From contig JAXMCK010000007.1 of assembly GCA_046349395.1 (NCBI GenBank), positions 124,001 through 188,000 of the forward strand: a stretch of 64,000 nt of DNA, in the 5' to 3' direction. The notes beneath the pieces are model-generated. The model made no database searches. It worked only from the letters and a program-made list of their open reading frames with translations, and was not told where the DNA came from. Made by a program: the position numbers and the translations under genes. Within the stretch, counting starts at the first letter, position 1. The number at the start of each line of letters is the position of its first letter. The DNA comes from JAXMCK01 sp046349395. Lineage in GTDB: Bacteria > Pseudomonadota > Alphaproteobacteria > Geminicoccales > Geminicoccaceae. Shown piece after piece: positions 16,381 to 26,671 of the stretch.

Positions 16381-17448
16381 ATGCCTTGGATGATCGACGA
16401 CCTCGACACGCCGGCCGTGCTGATCGACCTGGACCGGGTCGAGAACAATCTGGCCCGGGCGCAGTCCTACGCGGACGCGCACGGCCTGCGGCTGCGGCCG
16501 CACATCAAGACGCACAAGATCCCGGACCTGGCGCGGCGCCAGGTCGAGCTCGGGGCGATCGGCATCACCTGCCAGAAGCTGGGCGAGGTGGAGGTGATGG
16601 TCGACGCCGGCCTCGACGACATCCTGCTCACCTTCAACGTGCTGGGCCGCACCAAGACGGCCCGGCTGGCGGCACTCGCCCGCCGCGCGCGGCTGACGGT
16701 GACGATCGACAATGCCGTGGTCGCCGCCGAGGTGGATGCCGCCATGCGCGACGCCGGTGTGCGGCTCGACGTTCTGGTGGAATGCGACACCGGCGCCAAG
16801 CGCTGCGGCGTGCAGACCCCGGAGGAGGCGGCCGCATTGGCCAAGGTCGTCGACGGTCTGGGCGGCCTCCGCTTCGCCGGCCTGATGACCTACCCGCCCC
16901 GGGCCTCGACGGGTGCCGTCCAGGCCTGGCTGGCGGAGGCGATCGCCCAGATCGGCCGGGCCGGCCTGGAGTGCCGGACCGTGAGCAACGGCGGCACGCC
17001 CGACCTCTACCGCGCGCACGAGGTGAAGGCCGCGACGGAGCATCGGCCGGGCACCTACATCTACAGCGACCGCATGCAGTCCTCATGGGGGTTCGGCAGC
17101 TTCGACGACTGCGCGATCCGTGTCCTCACGACGGTGGTGTCGCGGCCCACCGATGCGCGGGCGATCTTCGATGCCGGCTCGAAGACGCTGACCTCGGACC
17201 TGGTGCAGGGCCAGGAGGGCTACGGCTATGTCGTCGAGTACCCGCAACTCGTGCTCGAACGGTTCAGCGAGGAGCACGGCCATGTCGACTGCTCGGGGTC
17301 GAACGCGCGGCCGCGTGTCGGCGAGCGCGTGACCGTCATCCCGAACCACGCCTGTGCCGTCACCAACATGCACGACGTCGTCTACGGCGTGCGCGGCGAC
17401 CGGGTGGAGCGGGCCTTCCGCGTCGAGGCTCGCGGCAAGGTCCAATAG
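16381..17448 (+). CDS. D-threonine aldolase-family PLP enzyme
   Basis: 355-residue fold-type III PLP enzyme (alanine-racemase-like barrel). The PLP lysine lies in RPHIKTHK (K46), YSDRMQ follows the phosphate-binding part, and PNHACAVTNMHD holds the metal-binding His typical of D-threonine aldolase and 3-hydroxy-D-aspartate aldolase. It would cleave a D-beta-hydroxy amino acid to glycine (or a related amino acid) plus an aldehyde, with a divalent metal. GGAG at 16369-16372 is 8 bases before ATG 16381, so this start is preferred to the ATGs at 16333 and 16345. Confidence 0.85.
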   Translation: MPWMIDDLDTPAVLIDLDRVENNLARAQSYADAHGLRLRPHIKTHKIPDLARRQVELGAIGITCQKLGEVEVMVDAGLDDILLTFNVLGRTKTARLAALARRARLTVTIDNAVVAAEVDAAMRDAGVRLDVLVECDTGAKRCGVQTPEEAAALAKVVDGLGGLRFAGLMTYPPRASTGAVQAWLAEAIAQIGRAGLECRTVSNGGTPDLYRAHEVKAATEHRPGTYIYSDRMQSSWGFGSFDDCAIRVLTTVVSRPTDARAIFDAGSKTLTSDLVQGQEGYGYVVEYPQLVLERFSEEHGHVDCSGSNARPRVGERVTVIPNHACAVTNMHDVVYGVRGDRVERAFRVEARGKVQ

Positions 17449-17464
17449 GCCGGAGCGTCGACCG

Positions 17465-18013
17465 ATCAGGACGGGCGCAGCCGCACTCGCACTTCTGCTG
17501 CTGGCGGCCCCGGCGGCCGCCGAGCCATGGGTCGTCGACTCCGCCGGCTCGGCCGTGCGGTTCCGCAACGAGACCTTCTACGGGGTGGTCGACGGCACGC
17601 TCGGCTCCGTGACGGGCATGCTCGACATCGATCCCGATGCGACGCGGCTAAACAGCCTTCGGATCTCGGTTGCGGCGGACGAGCTGTCGACGGGTAGCCT
17701 GCTGGAGGATCGGGTTCTCCGCTCGGCCGCCATGCTCGACACCGGGGCCTATCCGACGATGGTGTTCCAGGCGGGGCCGGTCGCGGCGGCCGCACGTGTC
17801 GGAAGCTCGATCACCGGCGATCTGTCCTTGCGCGACGCGCGGGGCAAGCTGACGGTCGCGGTGACCGAGGTCGAGCACGTCGCCGACGATCTTCGGGTCC
17901 GGGCCACCGGCGGGTTCTCGCGCAGCGCCTTCGGCATCACGGCGTTCGAGGGCCTCTCGCAAGATCGCGTCGATCTCGAGATCGACCTTCGGCTGCGTCG
18001 CGCCGGCCCCTGA
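17465..18013 (+). CDS. YceI-family periplasmic protein (atypical ATC start)
   Basis: About 182 residues. The mature part (EPWVVDSAGSAVRFRN..., DRVLRSAAMLDTGAYPTM, LSLRDARGKLTV, RSAFGIT) is the YceI lipid-binding beta-barrel. No ATG, GTG or TTG exists in frame between GTG 17354, inside the preceding gene without Shine-Dalgarno, and the signal peptide. An ATC at 17465 sits 9 bases after GGAG (17452-17455) and would yield a perfect short signal peptide (RTGAAALALLLLAAPAAA-EP). I therefore place the start at ATC; GTG 17354 is the alternative. Function in the family is isoprenoid binding or stress response. Confidence 0.75.
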   Translation: MRTGAAALALLLLAAPAAAEPWVVDSAGSAVRFRNETFYGVVDGTLGSVTGMLDIDPDATRLNSLRISVAADELSTGSLLEDRVLRSAAMLDTGAYPTMVFQAGPVAAAARVGSSITGDLSLRDARGKLTVAVTEVEHVADDLRVRATGGFSRSAFGITAFEGLSQDRVDLEIDLRLRRAGP

Positions 18014-18289
18014 TCAGGTGGCCGGCGGACGGTAGGCATAGGCCGGGAAGTTCGGTCCCGCCTGCTTCCAGCCGCGCTTCTGCAGGCAGTCCACGAGCGG
18101 GGAATCGCCCGGGATGAGGAAGGCGCCGAGGCCGTCGTCGTAGTGGAAGGCGCCGACATTGCCCATCGAGCGGCAGAATTCGATGTCGGGCAGGCCGGTG
18201 AAGGCCGGCTGTGCCGTCGGAGTGGGGCCGTCGCCGCTGCAGGCGGCCAGCAGCAGAAGGACGGTCGACGCGGGCAGAACTGTCTTCAC
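18014..18289 (-). CDS. Small lipoprotein, unknown function
   Basis: 91 residues with a classic lipoprotein signal: MKTVLPASTVLLLLAAC, lipid-modified C17 in LLAAC. The mature domain (about 74 residues) contains two further cysteines and no motif I recognise. ATG overlaps the stop of the nucleoside hydrolase by 4 bases, so the two are one unit; its own stop abuts that of yceI tail to tail (TGATCA). Subcellular place: inner or outer membrane, periplasmic side. Confidence 0.7.
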   Translation of the reverse strand: MKTVLPASTVLLLLAACSGDGPTPTAQPAFTGLPDIEFCRSMGNVGAFHYDDGLGAFLIPGDSPLVDCLQKRGWKQAGPNFPAYAYRPPAT

Positions 18290-19224
18290 AGCCGCGCCAG
18301 CCGCTCGGTCAGTAGCTCGAAGAAGCCGTCGGCGTCAACCTCGTTGATCACGGTGGCATTGAAGGGCTCGGGCTTGCGGCCCCACCAGTCGACGAGCGTG
18401 CGGCCGACGCTGTGCGTGCCCTCGGTCTCGATGTCGACGCGGCAGCGCTTCCCGTTGAACAGGTCGGGCCGCATCAGGAACGCGATCACGCAGGGATCGT
18501 GCAGCGGTGCGCCCGGGATGTGGTACCTTTCCTTGTCGTAACGATTGTAGAACTCGAGCAGGCCGGCGGCGGACTTCGCGACATGGGTGCCGAGCGCTTC
18601 GATACGCGCCAGACGCGCCTCGGTGACCAGCGCCTTGTGCGTCACGTCGAGCCCCAGCATCGTGATGGGCGCCCCGCTGTCGAACACGACCTTCGCCGCG
18701 TGCGGATCGACATAGATGTTGAACTCGGCGGCGGGCGTCACATTGCCGAGTTCCATCGCACCGCCCATCAGGACGATCTCGGCCAGCCGCGAAACGATCG
18801 CCGGCTCCTTGATGATCGCCAGCGCGACGTTGGTGAGCGGTCCGGTCGGGCAGAGCGTGAGGCTGCCCGGTGGGCGGCTCATGATCTCGTCGATGATGAC
18901 GTCGACGGCGTGGCCGTCGGCCACCGGCATCGTCGGGTCGGGCAGCGGCGCGCCGTTGAGGCCCGATTCACCGTGCACGTACTCGGCGGTCTCAAGCGGG
19001 CGCAGGATCGGGCGCGCGCATCCGGCGTGGATTCGCAGATCGGACCGTCCGGCCAGTTCCGCGACCTTGCGCGCGTTGGTCGTGGTGAGCGCAAGCGGCA
19101 CATTGCCGGCGACGGTGGTGACCGCCACGAGGTCGATCTCGTCGGGCGAGCCAAGCGCCAGCAGCAGGGCGATGGCGTCGTCCTGTCCGGGATCGCAGTC
19201 CAGGATGATGCTCGTGCGCGGCAA
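18286..19224 (-). CDS. Nucleoside hydrolase (inosine-uridine preferring family)
   Basis: 312-residue calcium-dependent N-ribohydrolase that releases the base from nucleosides. The metal-binding signature DCDPGQDDA is at residues 9-17, with TTVAGNVPL, HGESGLNG, TGPLTNVALA, LMGGAM and the C-terminal PLHDPCVIAFL, all in their usual order and spacing; length matches the RihA/RihB family. Substrate specificity cannot be read. Transcribed together with the small lipoprotein gene. Confidence 0.93.
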   Translation of the reverse strand: MPRTSIILDCDPGQDDAIALLLALGSPDEIDLVAVTTVAGNVPLALTTTNARKVAELAGRSDLRIHAGCARPILRPLETAEYVHGESGLNGAPLPDPTMPVADGHAVDVIIDEIMSRPPGSLTLCPTGPLTNVALAIIKEPAIVSRLAEIVLMGGAMELGNVTPAAEFNIYVDPHAAKVVFDSGAPITMLGLDVTHKALVTEARLARIEALGTHVAKSAAGLLEFYNRYDKERYHIPGAPLHDPCVIAFLMRPDLFNGKRCRVDIETEGTHSVGRTLVDWWGRKPEPFNATVINEVDADGFFELLTERLARL

Positions 19225-19316
19225 GGGGCCTCCTATGGCCTGTGGCGGACCTGATTGCAGCCGTGTCGTTCAGCGCTTAGCCTTGCCTATAGCATGCTCG
19301 GCAGAGCACAGACTTG

Positions 19317-19425
19317 GAAGACGCACCACGTCAAGCCGAGAGAGCAGGGATGGTTCATTGCCGCAATGCCATTGGGACTGCGGTACGCACCAGGAGCTAC
19401 CCGGCTCGCTGCTCTCTGCGTCTTC
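19317..19425. repeat. Long interrupted inverted repeat upstream of the opp operon
   Basis: The contiguous right arm CTGCTCTCT-GCGTCTTC (19409-19425) is complementary to two left-arm blocks, AGAGAGCAG (19339-19347) and GAAGACGC (19317-19324), leaving a 14-base bulge on the left. A smaller hairpin CCGCA/TGCGG sits in the loop. The whole 288-base gap (19225-19512) has no convincing gene; it also holds the GGGCCC direct repeat near 19479. Either a structured leader of the opp mRNA or a remnant of a small mobile repeat. Confidence 0.45.
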
Positions 19426-19512
19426 GCTGCGGATCTGCCGATTAAGACCGCTCGATGACAACCGTGCGACAAGTGCCGGGCCCCAGGGCCCGATCAATCC
19501 GGAGATGAACTC

Positions 19513-21108
19513 ATGCTGACCCGCCGCCGCCTCCTGGGCACCACCGCGATCACGGCCGCTGCTGCGGCCGGCTGGGTACCGAGGCCCGCCTTCGCGGAGG
19601 AAGTGCTGCGGATCGCCACGATGGGCGAGCCCAAGAGCCTCGACCCGCACTTCGTGTCGGGCACCTGGGAGAACATCATCGTCGGCGACGCCTTCATGGG
19701 CCTGATGACCGACGATTCGAAGGCGGTGCCCATCCCGGGTGCGGCCGAGAGCTTCACCGTCAGCGACGACGGTCTGGTCTACACCTTCAAGCTGCGCGAC
19801 CATAAATGGTCGGACGGCACGCCGGTCAGTGCCGAGGACTTCGTCTTCGCCTTCCGCCGGATCATGGATCCGAAGCTGGCGGCCGAATACGCGTCGATCC
19901 TCTATCCGATCAAGAACGCGGAGGCGATCAACGGCGGCAAGGAAGCCGATCTCACCAAGCTCGGGGTCAAGGCGGTCGACGACAAGACGCTCGAGATCAC
20001 ACTGGAAAATCCGACCGGCTACTTCCCCGAACTGATGACGCACTACACCTCGTTCCCGCTGCCGCGGCACGTGGTGGAGAAGTTCGGCAACGACTGGGTG
20101 AAGCCCGGCAACATCGTCAGCAACGGCCCGTTCCGCATCGTCGAGTGGACGCCGAATGCCCAGGTCGTCGCCGAGAAGAACCCCGAGTTCTACGATGCCG
20201 CCAATGTCGCGGTCGACCGGGTGATCTACTACCCCGACGAGGATCGCAACGCGGTCGCCAAGCGCTTCCGTGCCGGCGAGATCGACTGGGTCGACGACTT
20301 CGCCTCCGAGCAGATCGACTTCTTCAAGAAGGAGCTGCCGGAAGAGACGCACATCGCACCCTATATCGGCGTCTATTACTACGTCATCAACAACAAGCGG
20401 CCGCCTTTCGACCAGCCCGAGGTGCGCCGCGCTCTGAGCCTCGCGGTGGATCGCGACGCGATCACGGGCAAGATCCTGCGCACGGGCGAGATCCCGGCCT
20501 ATGGCGTGGTGCCGCCCGGCACCGGCGGCTGGGGCGACGGCTACAAGCCCGACTGGCTGTCGATGGACTTCAAGTCGCGCCAGGACGAGGCGCGCAAGCT
20601 CCTCGCAGCGGCTGGCTTCGGCCCCGACAAACCGCTGAAGGTCGAGCTGTCCTACAACACCAGCGAGAACCACAAGCGCATCGCCGTCGCCGTGCAGGCG
20701 ATGTGGAAGGCGATCGGCGTGCAGGCGGAACTCGTCAACCGCGAGGTCAAGGTCCACTACGACGTGCTGAAGGAGAACCAGTTCGACGTCGCCCGTGCGG
20801 CCTGGGTCGCCGACTACAACGATCCGCAGAACTTCCTCTATCTGCTCGAGACGCGGACGGGCGTGCAGAACTATGGCCGCTTCAGCAATCCCGAGTTCGA
20901 CGCGCTGATGATGGCGCAGGCGAAGGAGCGCGATCAGGCGACCCGCATCGACCTGATGAAGCAGGCCGAGCGGATCGCCATGACGGCGGACGCCTGGATC
21001 CCGATCTACTACTACGTCTCCAAGGCCCTCGTCTCGACCAAGCTCGAGGGCTACGAGGACAACCCGAAGCATACCCACCGCTCGCGTTGGGTCTCGTTCA
21101 AGGGCTGA
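19513..21108 (+). CDS. oppA: Oligopeptide ABC transporter, substrate-binding protein
   Basis: 531-residue family-5 solute-binding protein. N-terminus MLTRRRLLGTTA... with a twin arginine suggests Tat export, cleaved near AFA-EEV. Family blocks: SLDPHFVSGTWEN, DGLVYTFKLRDHKWSDGTP, PEVRRALSLAVDRDAI, SYNTSENHKRIA and a C-terminal PIYYYVSKALV. GGAG at 19500-19503 precedes ATG by 9 bases. First gene of a five-gene operon. Binds peptides in the periplasm and hands them to the OppBC channel. Confidence 0.93.
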   Translation: MLTRRRLLGTTAITAAAAAGWVPRPAFAEEVLRIATMGEPKSLDPHFVSGTWENIIVGDAFMGLMTDDSKAVPIPGAAESFTVSDDGLVYTFKLRDHKWSDGTPVSAEDFVFAFRRIMDPKLAAEYASILYPIKNAEAINGGKEADLTKLGVKAVDDKTLEITLENPTGYFPELMTHYTSFPLPRHVVEKFGNDWVKPGNIVSNGPFRIVEWTPNAQVVAEKNPEFYDAANVAVDRVIYYPDEDRNAVAKRFRAGEIDWVDDFASEQIDFFKKELPEETHIAPYIGVYYYVINNKRPPFDQPEVRRALSLAVDRDAITGKILRTGEIPAYGVVPPGTGGWGDGYKPDWLSMDFKSRQDEARKLLAAAGFGPDKPLKVELSYNTSENHKRIAVAVQAMWKAIGVQAELVNREVKVHYDVLKENQFDVARAAWVADYNDPQNFLYLLETRTGVQNYGRFSNPEFDALMMAQAKERDQATRIDLMKQAERIAMTADAWIPIYYYVSKALVSTKLEGYEDNPKHTHRSRWVSFKG

Positions 21109-21114
21109 CCCCAG

Positions 21115-22038
21115 ATGGGCCAGCACGTCCTGCGTCGGCTGGCGATCGGCCTGCCGACGCTGCTGCTCATCGTCACGATGAGCTTCTTCATGATGCGTCT
21201 GGCCCCGGGCGGGCCGTTCGACCAGGAACGGCCCCTGCCGCCCGAGATCAGGAAAAACGTCGAGCAGGCCTATCACCTCGACGAGTCCCTGGTGCAGCAA
21301 TACGTCCGCTATCTGGGCGGCGTCGTGCGCGGCGACTTCGGCCCGTCCTACCGCACCAAGGACTTCACGGTGACGGAGCTGCTGGCCGAGGGCGCACCCG
21401 CCAGCTTCAAGGTCGGCTCGCTCGCCGTGCTGCTGGCGACGGCACTCGGCCTCACGGCCGGGATCATCGCCGCCCTCAAGCACAACAGCTGGATGGACTA
21501 CGGCGTCATGGCATTGGCCATGGTCGGCATCGCCATCCCGAACTTCGTCATGGCGCCGCTGCTGGCGCTCATCTTCGGCGTGTATCTCGGCTGGCTGCCG
21601 GCCGGCGGCTGGGGGCACGGCGCCCTGCCGTTCCTCGTCCTGCCGGTCGTGTCCCTGGCCCTGCCGCAGGTCGCCCGCGTGGCCCGGCTCACCCGCGGCT
21701 CGATGATCGAGCAACTGAACAGCAACTATGTCCGCACCGCCCGGGCCAAGGGCCTGCGTGAGCGCATCGTCGTCATCCGCCACGCGCTCAAGGGAGCTTT
21801 GCTCCCGGTCGTCTCCTATCTGGGTCCGATGACTGCCGCCCTGGTGACGGGCTCGGTCGTCATCGAGACGATCTTCAGCATCCCCGGCATCGGCCGCTAC
21901 TTCGTGCAGGCGGCGTTGAACCGCGACTACACGCTCGTGATGGGTGTCGTGATCGTCTACGCGGCGCTGATCATTGTGCTCAACATGCTGGTCGACCTCG
22001 TCTACGGCTATCTCGACCCCAAGGTTAAGGCCGGCTGA
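21115..22038 (+). CDS. oppB: Oligopeptide ABC transporter, permease OppB
   Basis: 307-residue inner-membrane permease with six hydrophobic segments. Starts MGQHVLRRLAIGLPTLLLIV, the usual OppB/DppB opening with the large periplasmic loop (PEIRKNVEQAYHLDESLVQQY). The EAA loop is NYVRTARAKGLRERIVVIRH, which docks to the ATPases. Only 6 bases after oppA; its TGA overlaps the next ATG by one base. Confidence 0.94.
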   Translation: MGQHVLRRLAIGLPTLLLIVTMSFFMMRLAPGGPFDQERPLPPEIRKNVEQAYHLDESLVQQYVRYLGGVVRGDFGPSYRTKDFTVTELLAEGAPASFKVGSLAVLLATALGLTAGIIAALKHNSWMDYGVMALAMVGIAIPNFVMAPLLALIFGVYLGWLPAGGWGHGALPFLVLPVVSLALPQVARVARLTRGSMIEQLNSNYVRTARAKGLRERIVVIRHALKGALLPVVSYLGPMTAALVTGSVVIETIFSIPGIGRYFVQAALNRDYTLVMGVVIVYAALIIVLNMLVDLVYGYLDPKVKAG

Positions 22039-22934
22039 TGCTGGCCAATCCCTACAACGACGCGCTGGTCGCCGCCGGTAAGATCAAGGGCCGCTCGCTC
22101 TGGCAGGACGCCTGGGGGCGCCTCCTGCGGAACAAGGCGGCCGTCGTCTCGATGGTGCTGCTGGCGATCATCGCGCTGGGTGCCGTCTTCGCCCCGTTCC
22201 TCAGCCCGCACCCGTTCGACGAGGTGTACTGGGACCGGATCTCGATGCCCCCGGATTATGCGGAAGGATTCTGGTTCGGCACCGACAATAACGGCCGCGA
22301 TCTCTTCGTCCGCATCCTCTACGGCGCTCGCGTCTCGCTCGCCGTCGGCATCGCCGCCACGCTCGTCAGCCTGATCATCGGCGTCATCTACGGAGCGACG
22401 GCGGGCTTTCTCGGCGGGCGCACCGACGAGCTGATGATGCGGTTCGTCGACATTATGTATTCGCTGCCCTTCATGTTCTTCGTCATCATCCTGATGGTCG
22501 TCTTCGGTCGGAACATCGTTCTGCTGTTCGTGGCACTCGGTGCCGTCGAATGGCTGACCATGGCCCGGATCGTCCGCGGCCAGACGCTCTCCATCAAGCG
22601 CAAGGAGTATATCGAGGCGGCGCACGCGGCCGGGGTGAGCAACGCGCGCATCGTGCTGCGCCACATCATCCCGAACCTGCTGGGGCCGGTGATCGTCTAC
22701 GTCACGCTGACGGTGCCGGAGGTCATCATCACCGAGAGCTTCCTCTCCTTTCTCGGCCTTGGCGTGCAGGAGCCCTACACCTCCTGGGGTGTCCTCATCT
22801 CCGAGGGGGCGGGCCAGATGGAGAGTGCCCCCTGGCTGCTGATCTATCCGGCAGCCTTCCTCGCCGTGACGCTCTTCTGCTTCAACTTCATCGGCGACGG
22901 TCTCCGCGATGCGCTCGATCCGAAGGACCGCTAG
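22038..22934 (+). CDS. oppC: Oligopeptide ABC transporter, permease OppC
   Basis: 298-residue permease partner of OppB. Extended N-terminus, then FGTDNNGRDLFVRILYGARV, the OppC/DppC hallmark, and an EAA loop around EYIEAAHAAGVSNARIVLRH. Ends in SFLSFLGLGVQEP and a final membrane helix. Start overlaps the oppB stop; stop TAG is directly followed by the oppD ATG. Confidence 0.94.
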   Translation: MLANPYNDALVAAGKIKGRSLWQDAWGRLLRNKAAVVSMVLLAIIALGAVFAPFLSPHPFDEVYWDRISMPPDYAEGFWFGTDNNGRDLFVRILYGARVSLAVGIAATLVSLIIGVIYGATAGFLGGRTDELMMRFVDIMYSLPFMFFVIILMVVFGRNIVLLFVALGAVEWLTMARIVRGQTLSIKRKEYIEAAHAAGVSNARIVLRHIIPNLLGPVIVYVTLTVPEVIITESFLSFLGLGVQEPYTSWGVLISEGAGQMESAPWLLIYPAAFLAVTLFCFNFIGDGLRDALDPKDR

Positions 22935-23896
<962 letters not shown>

Positions 23897-23900
<4 letters not shown>

Positions 23901-24895
23901 GCGCCGCTTTGCTTTCCGTGCGGGACATCCGGGTGCATTTCATGATCCCGGCCGGCAGCTTCCTGCGGCCGCGGGAGATGCCGCTGAAGGCGGTGGACGG
24001 GATCTCGTTCGATCTCCGCGCCGGCGAGACACTGGGCATCGTCGGCGAGTCGGGCTGCGGGAAGTCGACCCTCGGGCGGGCGGTGCTGCAGCTCATCCCG
24101 CCGACATCGGGGCAGGTGGTCTGGCTGGGCGACAACCTCGCCGGCAAGTCGCCGCACGAGATGCGGCCCTTCCGCAAGGACATGCAGATCATCTTCCAGG
24201 ATCCGCTGGCGAGCCTCGATCCGCGCATGCCGGTTGGGGAGATCATCGCCGAGCCGCTGCGCACGCACGAGCCGTCGCTGCCTCGCGCCGAGGTCCGCAA
24301 ACGGGTCGAGGCGGCGATGGCCGAGGTCGGCCTGCTGCCGCAGATGATCAACCGCTACCCGCACGAGTTCTCGGGCGGCCAGTGCCAGCGCATCGGCATC
24401 GCGCGGGCGATGATCCTCCGGCCGCGGCTCGTGGTCTGCGACGAGCCCGTTTCGGCACTCGACGTCTCGATCCAGGCCCAGATCGTCAACCTGCTGATGG
24501 ACCTGCAGCGCCAGCACGACCTGGCGCTGGTCTTCATCAGCCACAATCTGGCGGTCGTCCGGCACATCAGCCACCGGATCATGGTGCTCTATCTCGGCCG
24601 ACTGATGGAGCTCGCGGACCGCGACAGCCTCTATGCCAGGCCGCTGCATCCCTACACGCAGGCCCTGATCTCGGCCGTGCCGATCCCCGATCCGGCCCTG
24701 GAGCGCCAACGGCAGCGCATCGTGCTGAAGGGCGACCTGCCGTCGCCGCTGGCTCCCCCCTCCGGCTGCGTCTTCCGCACCCGCTGCCCCTATGCGACCA
24801 GGATCTGCGCCGACGAGGTGCCGGTCACCGAGACCTCGCACCCCGGCCACGAGGTCGCCTGCCACCACTGGCGCGAGGTCGCCAGCCGCGGGTGA
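23897..24895 (+). CDS. oppF: Oligopeptide ABC transporter, ATPase OppF
   Basis: 332-residue second ATPase. Walker A GESGCGKST, signature HEFSGGQCQR, Walker B LVVCDEPVSALD, switch His in ISHNLA, and the C-terminal cysteine cluster CVFRTRCPYATRIC. The frame is open far upstream, but GTG 23897, overlapping the oppD stop, gives the normal beginning (MSAALLSVRDIRVHF). Last gene of the opp operon. Confidence 0.94.
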
Positions 24896-24976
24896 CGAGA
24901 AGGGTCGCCTTCGGGATCGAACTGAAACAGGCCTGATCGACACTGCGCGGCGTGCTCCTGGATGCGGAGAACGCCG

Positions 24977-26671
24977 ATGGCAGGCCTCGCACCCGTCATT
25001 CCCTGGTTCCTCCTGATGCTGCTCGGTGCCGGAGCCGCCGTCGCGGGTGAGGTGAAGCTCGGCGATACCGTACGCAGCGGCATCCACACCGAGGCCGAGC
25101 TGGAGTCGGACCCTTTCGGCTACCGTGTCGTCTGGATCGATTGGGACTCGGCTTTCCGCCAGAGCGATCTGCGCCTCGGCGACCGTATCCTGGGTGTCGA
25201 CGGCCAGCGCTACACGCGGGACGGCTACAGCCTTCACCAGGCGATCGGCGACTATGCCGAGCCTGCGTTCTGGGCCGCGCGCGGGGCCGGCGAGGGCACC
25301 GAGGCCACCCTGATCGTCGAGCGCGACGGTGCAGAGATTCAGGTGCCGGGACAGGTCCGCGCCGAGCGCTTCTATTGGGACGATGCGGGTCGGCGGGCGA
25401 TGGACGTCAGCGGACCGGAGCGCCTCGGCTCAGAGGGAAGCCGGTTCGGGTCCTCCTGGGCCGCCTGGTACGAGGGTCTGACGAACGGGATGTCGGGTTC
25501 GTTTCCCTTCATTCTCGACGGCGGCTGGGAACGCTCCTCCTTCAACAACCGCAAGGAGTTGGAGGCGATGCTCGGACAGAAGCAGCGGGTCGAGTACCTC
25601 GCCGCCACATATCCCGGCACCTTCGCCGAGACCGTCCGCGCCGACTGGCTGCGCGTGGTCGACGATCTGGACGGCGAGGCCGTCACCCTGCAGGACGATG
25701 CTCTCGCCTACCGCACCCGGGCCGAGCAGTTGCGCGGGACGGTGCAGCAGCATGCACGAGAGTCGGTGGCCGCCTTCGAGACCGCCCTCGGAGGAAGGCT
25801 CGACCGGGGTCTCTCCGGCGGCGGCATCGACGGCCTTCGCAAGGCCCATGTCGGCCGCGTCGTGCGCGTCGACGGGCTCGCCTACCGCAACCTGATCAAC
25901 GACCTCGACAAGACCTTCATGGTGGCCGGAGACGCGCGCGGGGGTGTGCTGCTGCTGGATGCCGACACACCGGAGATGGACGCGGCGTTCACCGCCCTGC
26001 AGCGCTACCGGACCCTGGTCGATCCGGGACTCGCCGAGCGGTTCACCGTCTGGATCGAGGTGGAGGACAAGCCGCGCATCGTCACCTGGCGCGGCGACCC
26101 GGCGATGGGACTGCTCGGGCGGCTCGCAGCACTCGGCGCCGGCGACGACGAGGTGTTCATCGACGCCCGGCCCGAGCCGGCACAGGTCGTCTTCGCCGGC
26201 GAGCGCGAGACGAAGGTCGAGCCGAGCTGTGCGGTTCTGGCAGGCGATCCGCCGGAGGCGACGATCCGGTGCATGGTCGCCTCGATCAAAGCCGGCGACC
26301 GGACGACCTGGGAGAGCCTGTTCGCCGAGTGGCGCTTCTACGGCTACGGCTCGCGCGATACGCCCCTCTACGATCCGGACTACGGGCTGCCGTCCGGCGC
26401 TTATGAGCCCGATTGGGAGAGTTCGCGGAGGCAGATCATGGGTCCTGTGCTGGATGCCCGGGTGGCGCGGGTTGATCCAGTCCGCCTCCTGCACGAGCCC
26501 GCTCCCGGCGATCCGGTGCCCCGCATGGAGGGCGTACGCGTCGTGCTCGATCATGTCGGCCTCATCGACGGGGCGCCCCGCACCTTCACCAACCTCGAGG
26601 TCAACCGCGTCTGGCGCCTGCAGCGTCGGGACGGCGGCCCCTGGAAGATCGCCGATGTCCAGCATCTCTGA
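24977..26671 (+). CDS. Exported PDZ-domain protein, unknown function
   Basis: About 564 residues. GGAG at 24966-24969 lies 7 bases before ATG 24977 (an ATG at 24962 is the alternative). N-terminal hydrophobic signal VIPWFLLMLLGAGAAVAG, then a PDZ-like domain around residues 35-120 (YRVVWIDWDSAFRQSDLRLG, DRILGVDGQRYT). The remaining 440 residues match nothing I recognise; two late cysteines (CAVLAG, IRCMVAS) could form a disulfide. The next gene begins 17 bases inside its 3' end, so the pair is coupled. Likely periplasmic or membrane-anchored; no catalytic motif seen. Confidence 0.75.
   Translation: MAGLAPVIPWFLLMLLGAGAAVAGEVKLGDTVRSGIHTEAELESDPFGYRVVWIDWDSAFRQSDLRLGDRILGVDGQRYTRDGYSLHQAIGDYAEPAFWAARGAGEGTEATLIVERDGAEIQVPGQVRAERFYWDDAGRRAMDVSGPERLGSEGSRFGSSWAAWYEGLTNGMSGSFPFILDGGWERSSFNNRKELEAMLGQKQRVEYLAATYPGTFAETVRADWLRVVDDLDGEAVTLQDDALAYRTRAEQLRGTVQQHARESVAAFETALGGRLDRGLSGGGIDGLRKAHVGRVVRVDGLAYRNLINDLDKTFMVAGDARGGVLLLDADTPEMDAAFTALQRYRTLVDPGLAERFTVWIEVEDKPRIVTWRGDPAMGLLGRLAALGAGDDEVFIDARPEPAQVVFAGERETKVEPSCAVLAGDPPEATIRCMVASIKAGDRTTWESLFAEWRFYGYGSRDTPLYDPDYGLPSGAYEPDWESSRRQIMGPVLDARVARVDPVRLLHEPAPGDPVPRMEGVRVVLDHVGLIDGAPRTFTNLEVNRVWRLQRRDGGPWKIADVQHL

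Noticed and set aside
19270..21783. 837-codon minus-strand frame opposite oppA
   Set aside because: Low-complexity His/Asp/Arg composition typical of antisense frames in high-GC genes; oppA is certain.
24899..24912. GAAGG-GTCG-CCTTC hairpin after oppF as a terminator
   Set aside because: Only 5 bp with no T-tract; too weak to call.
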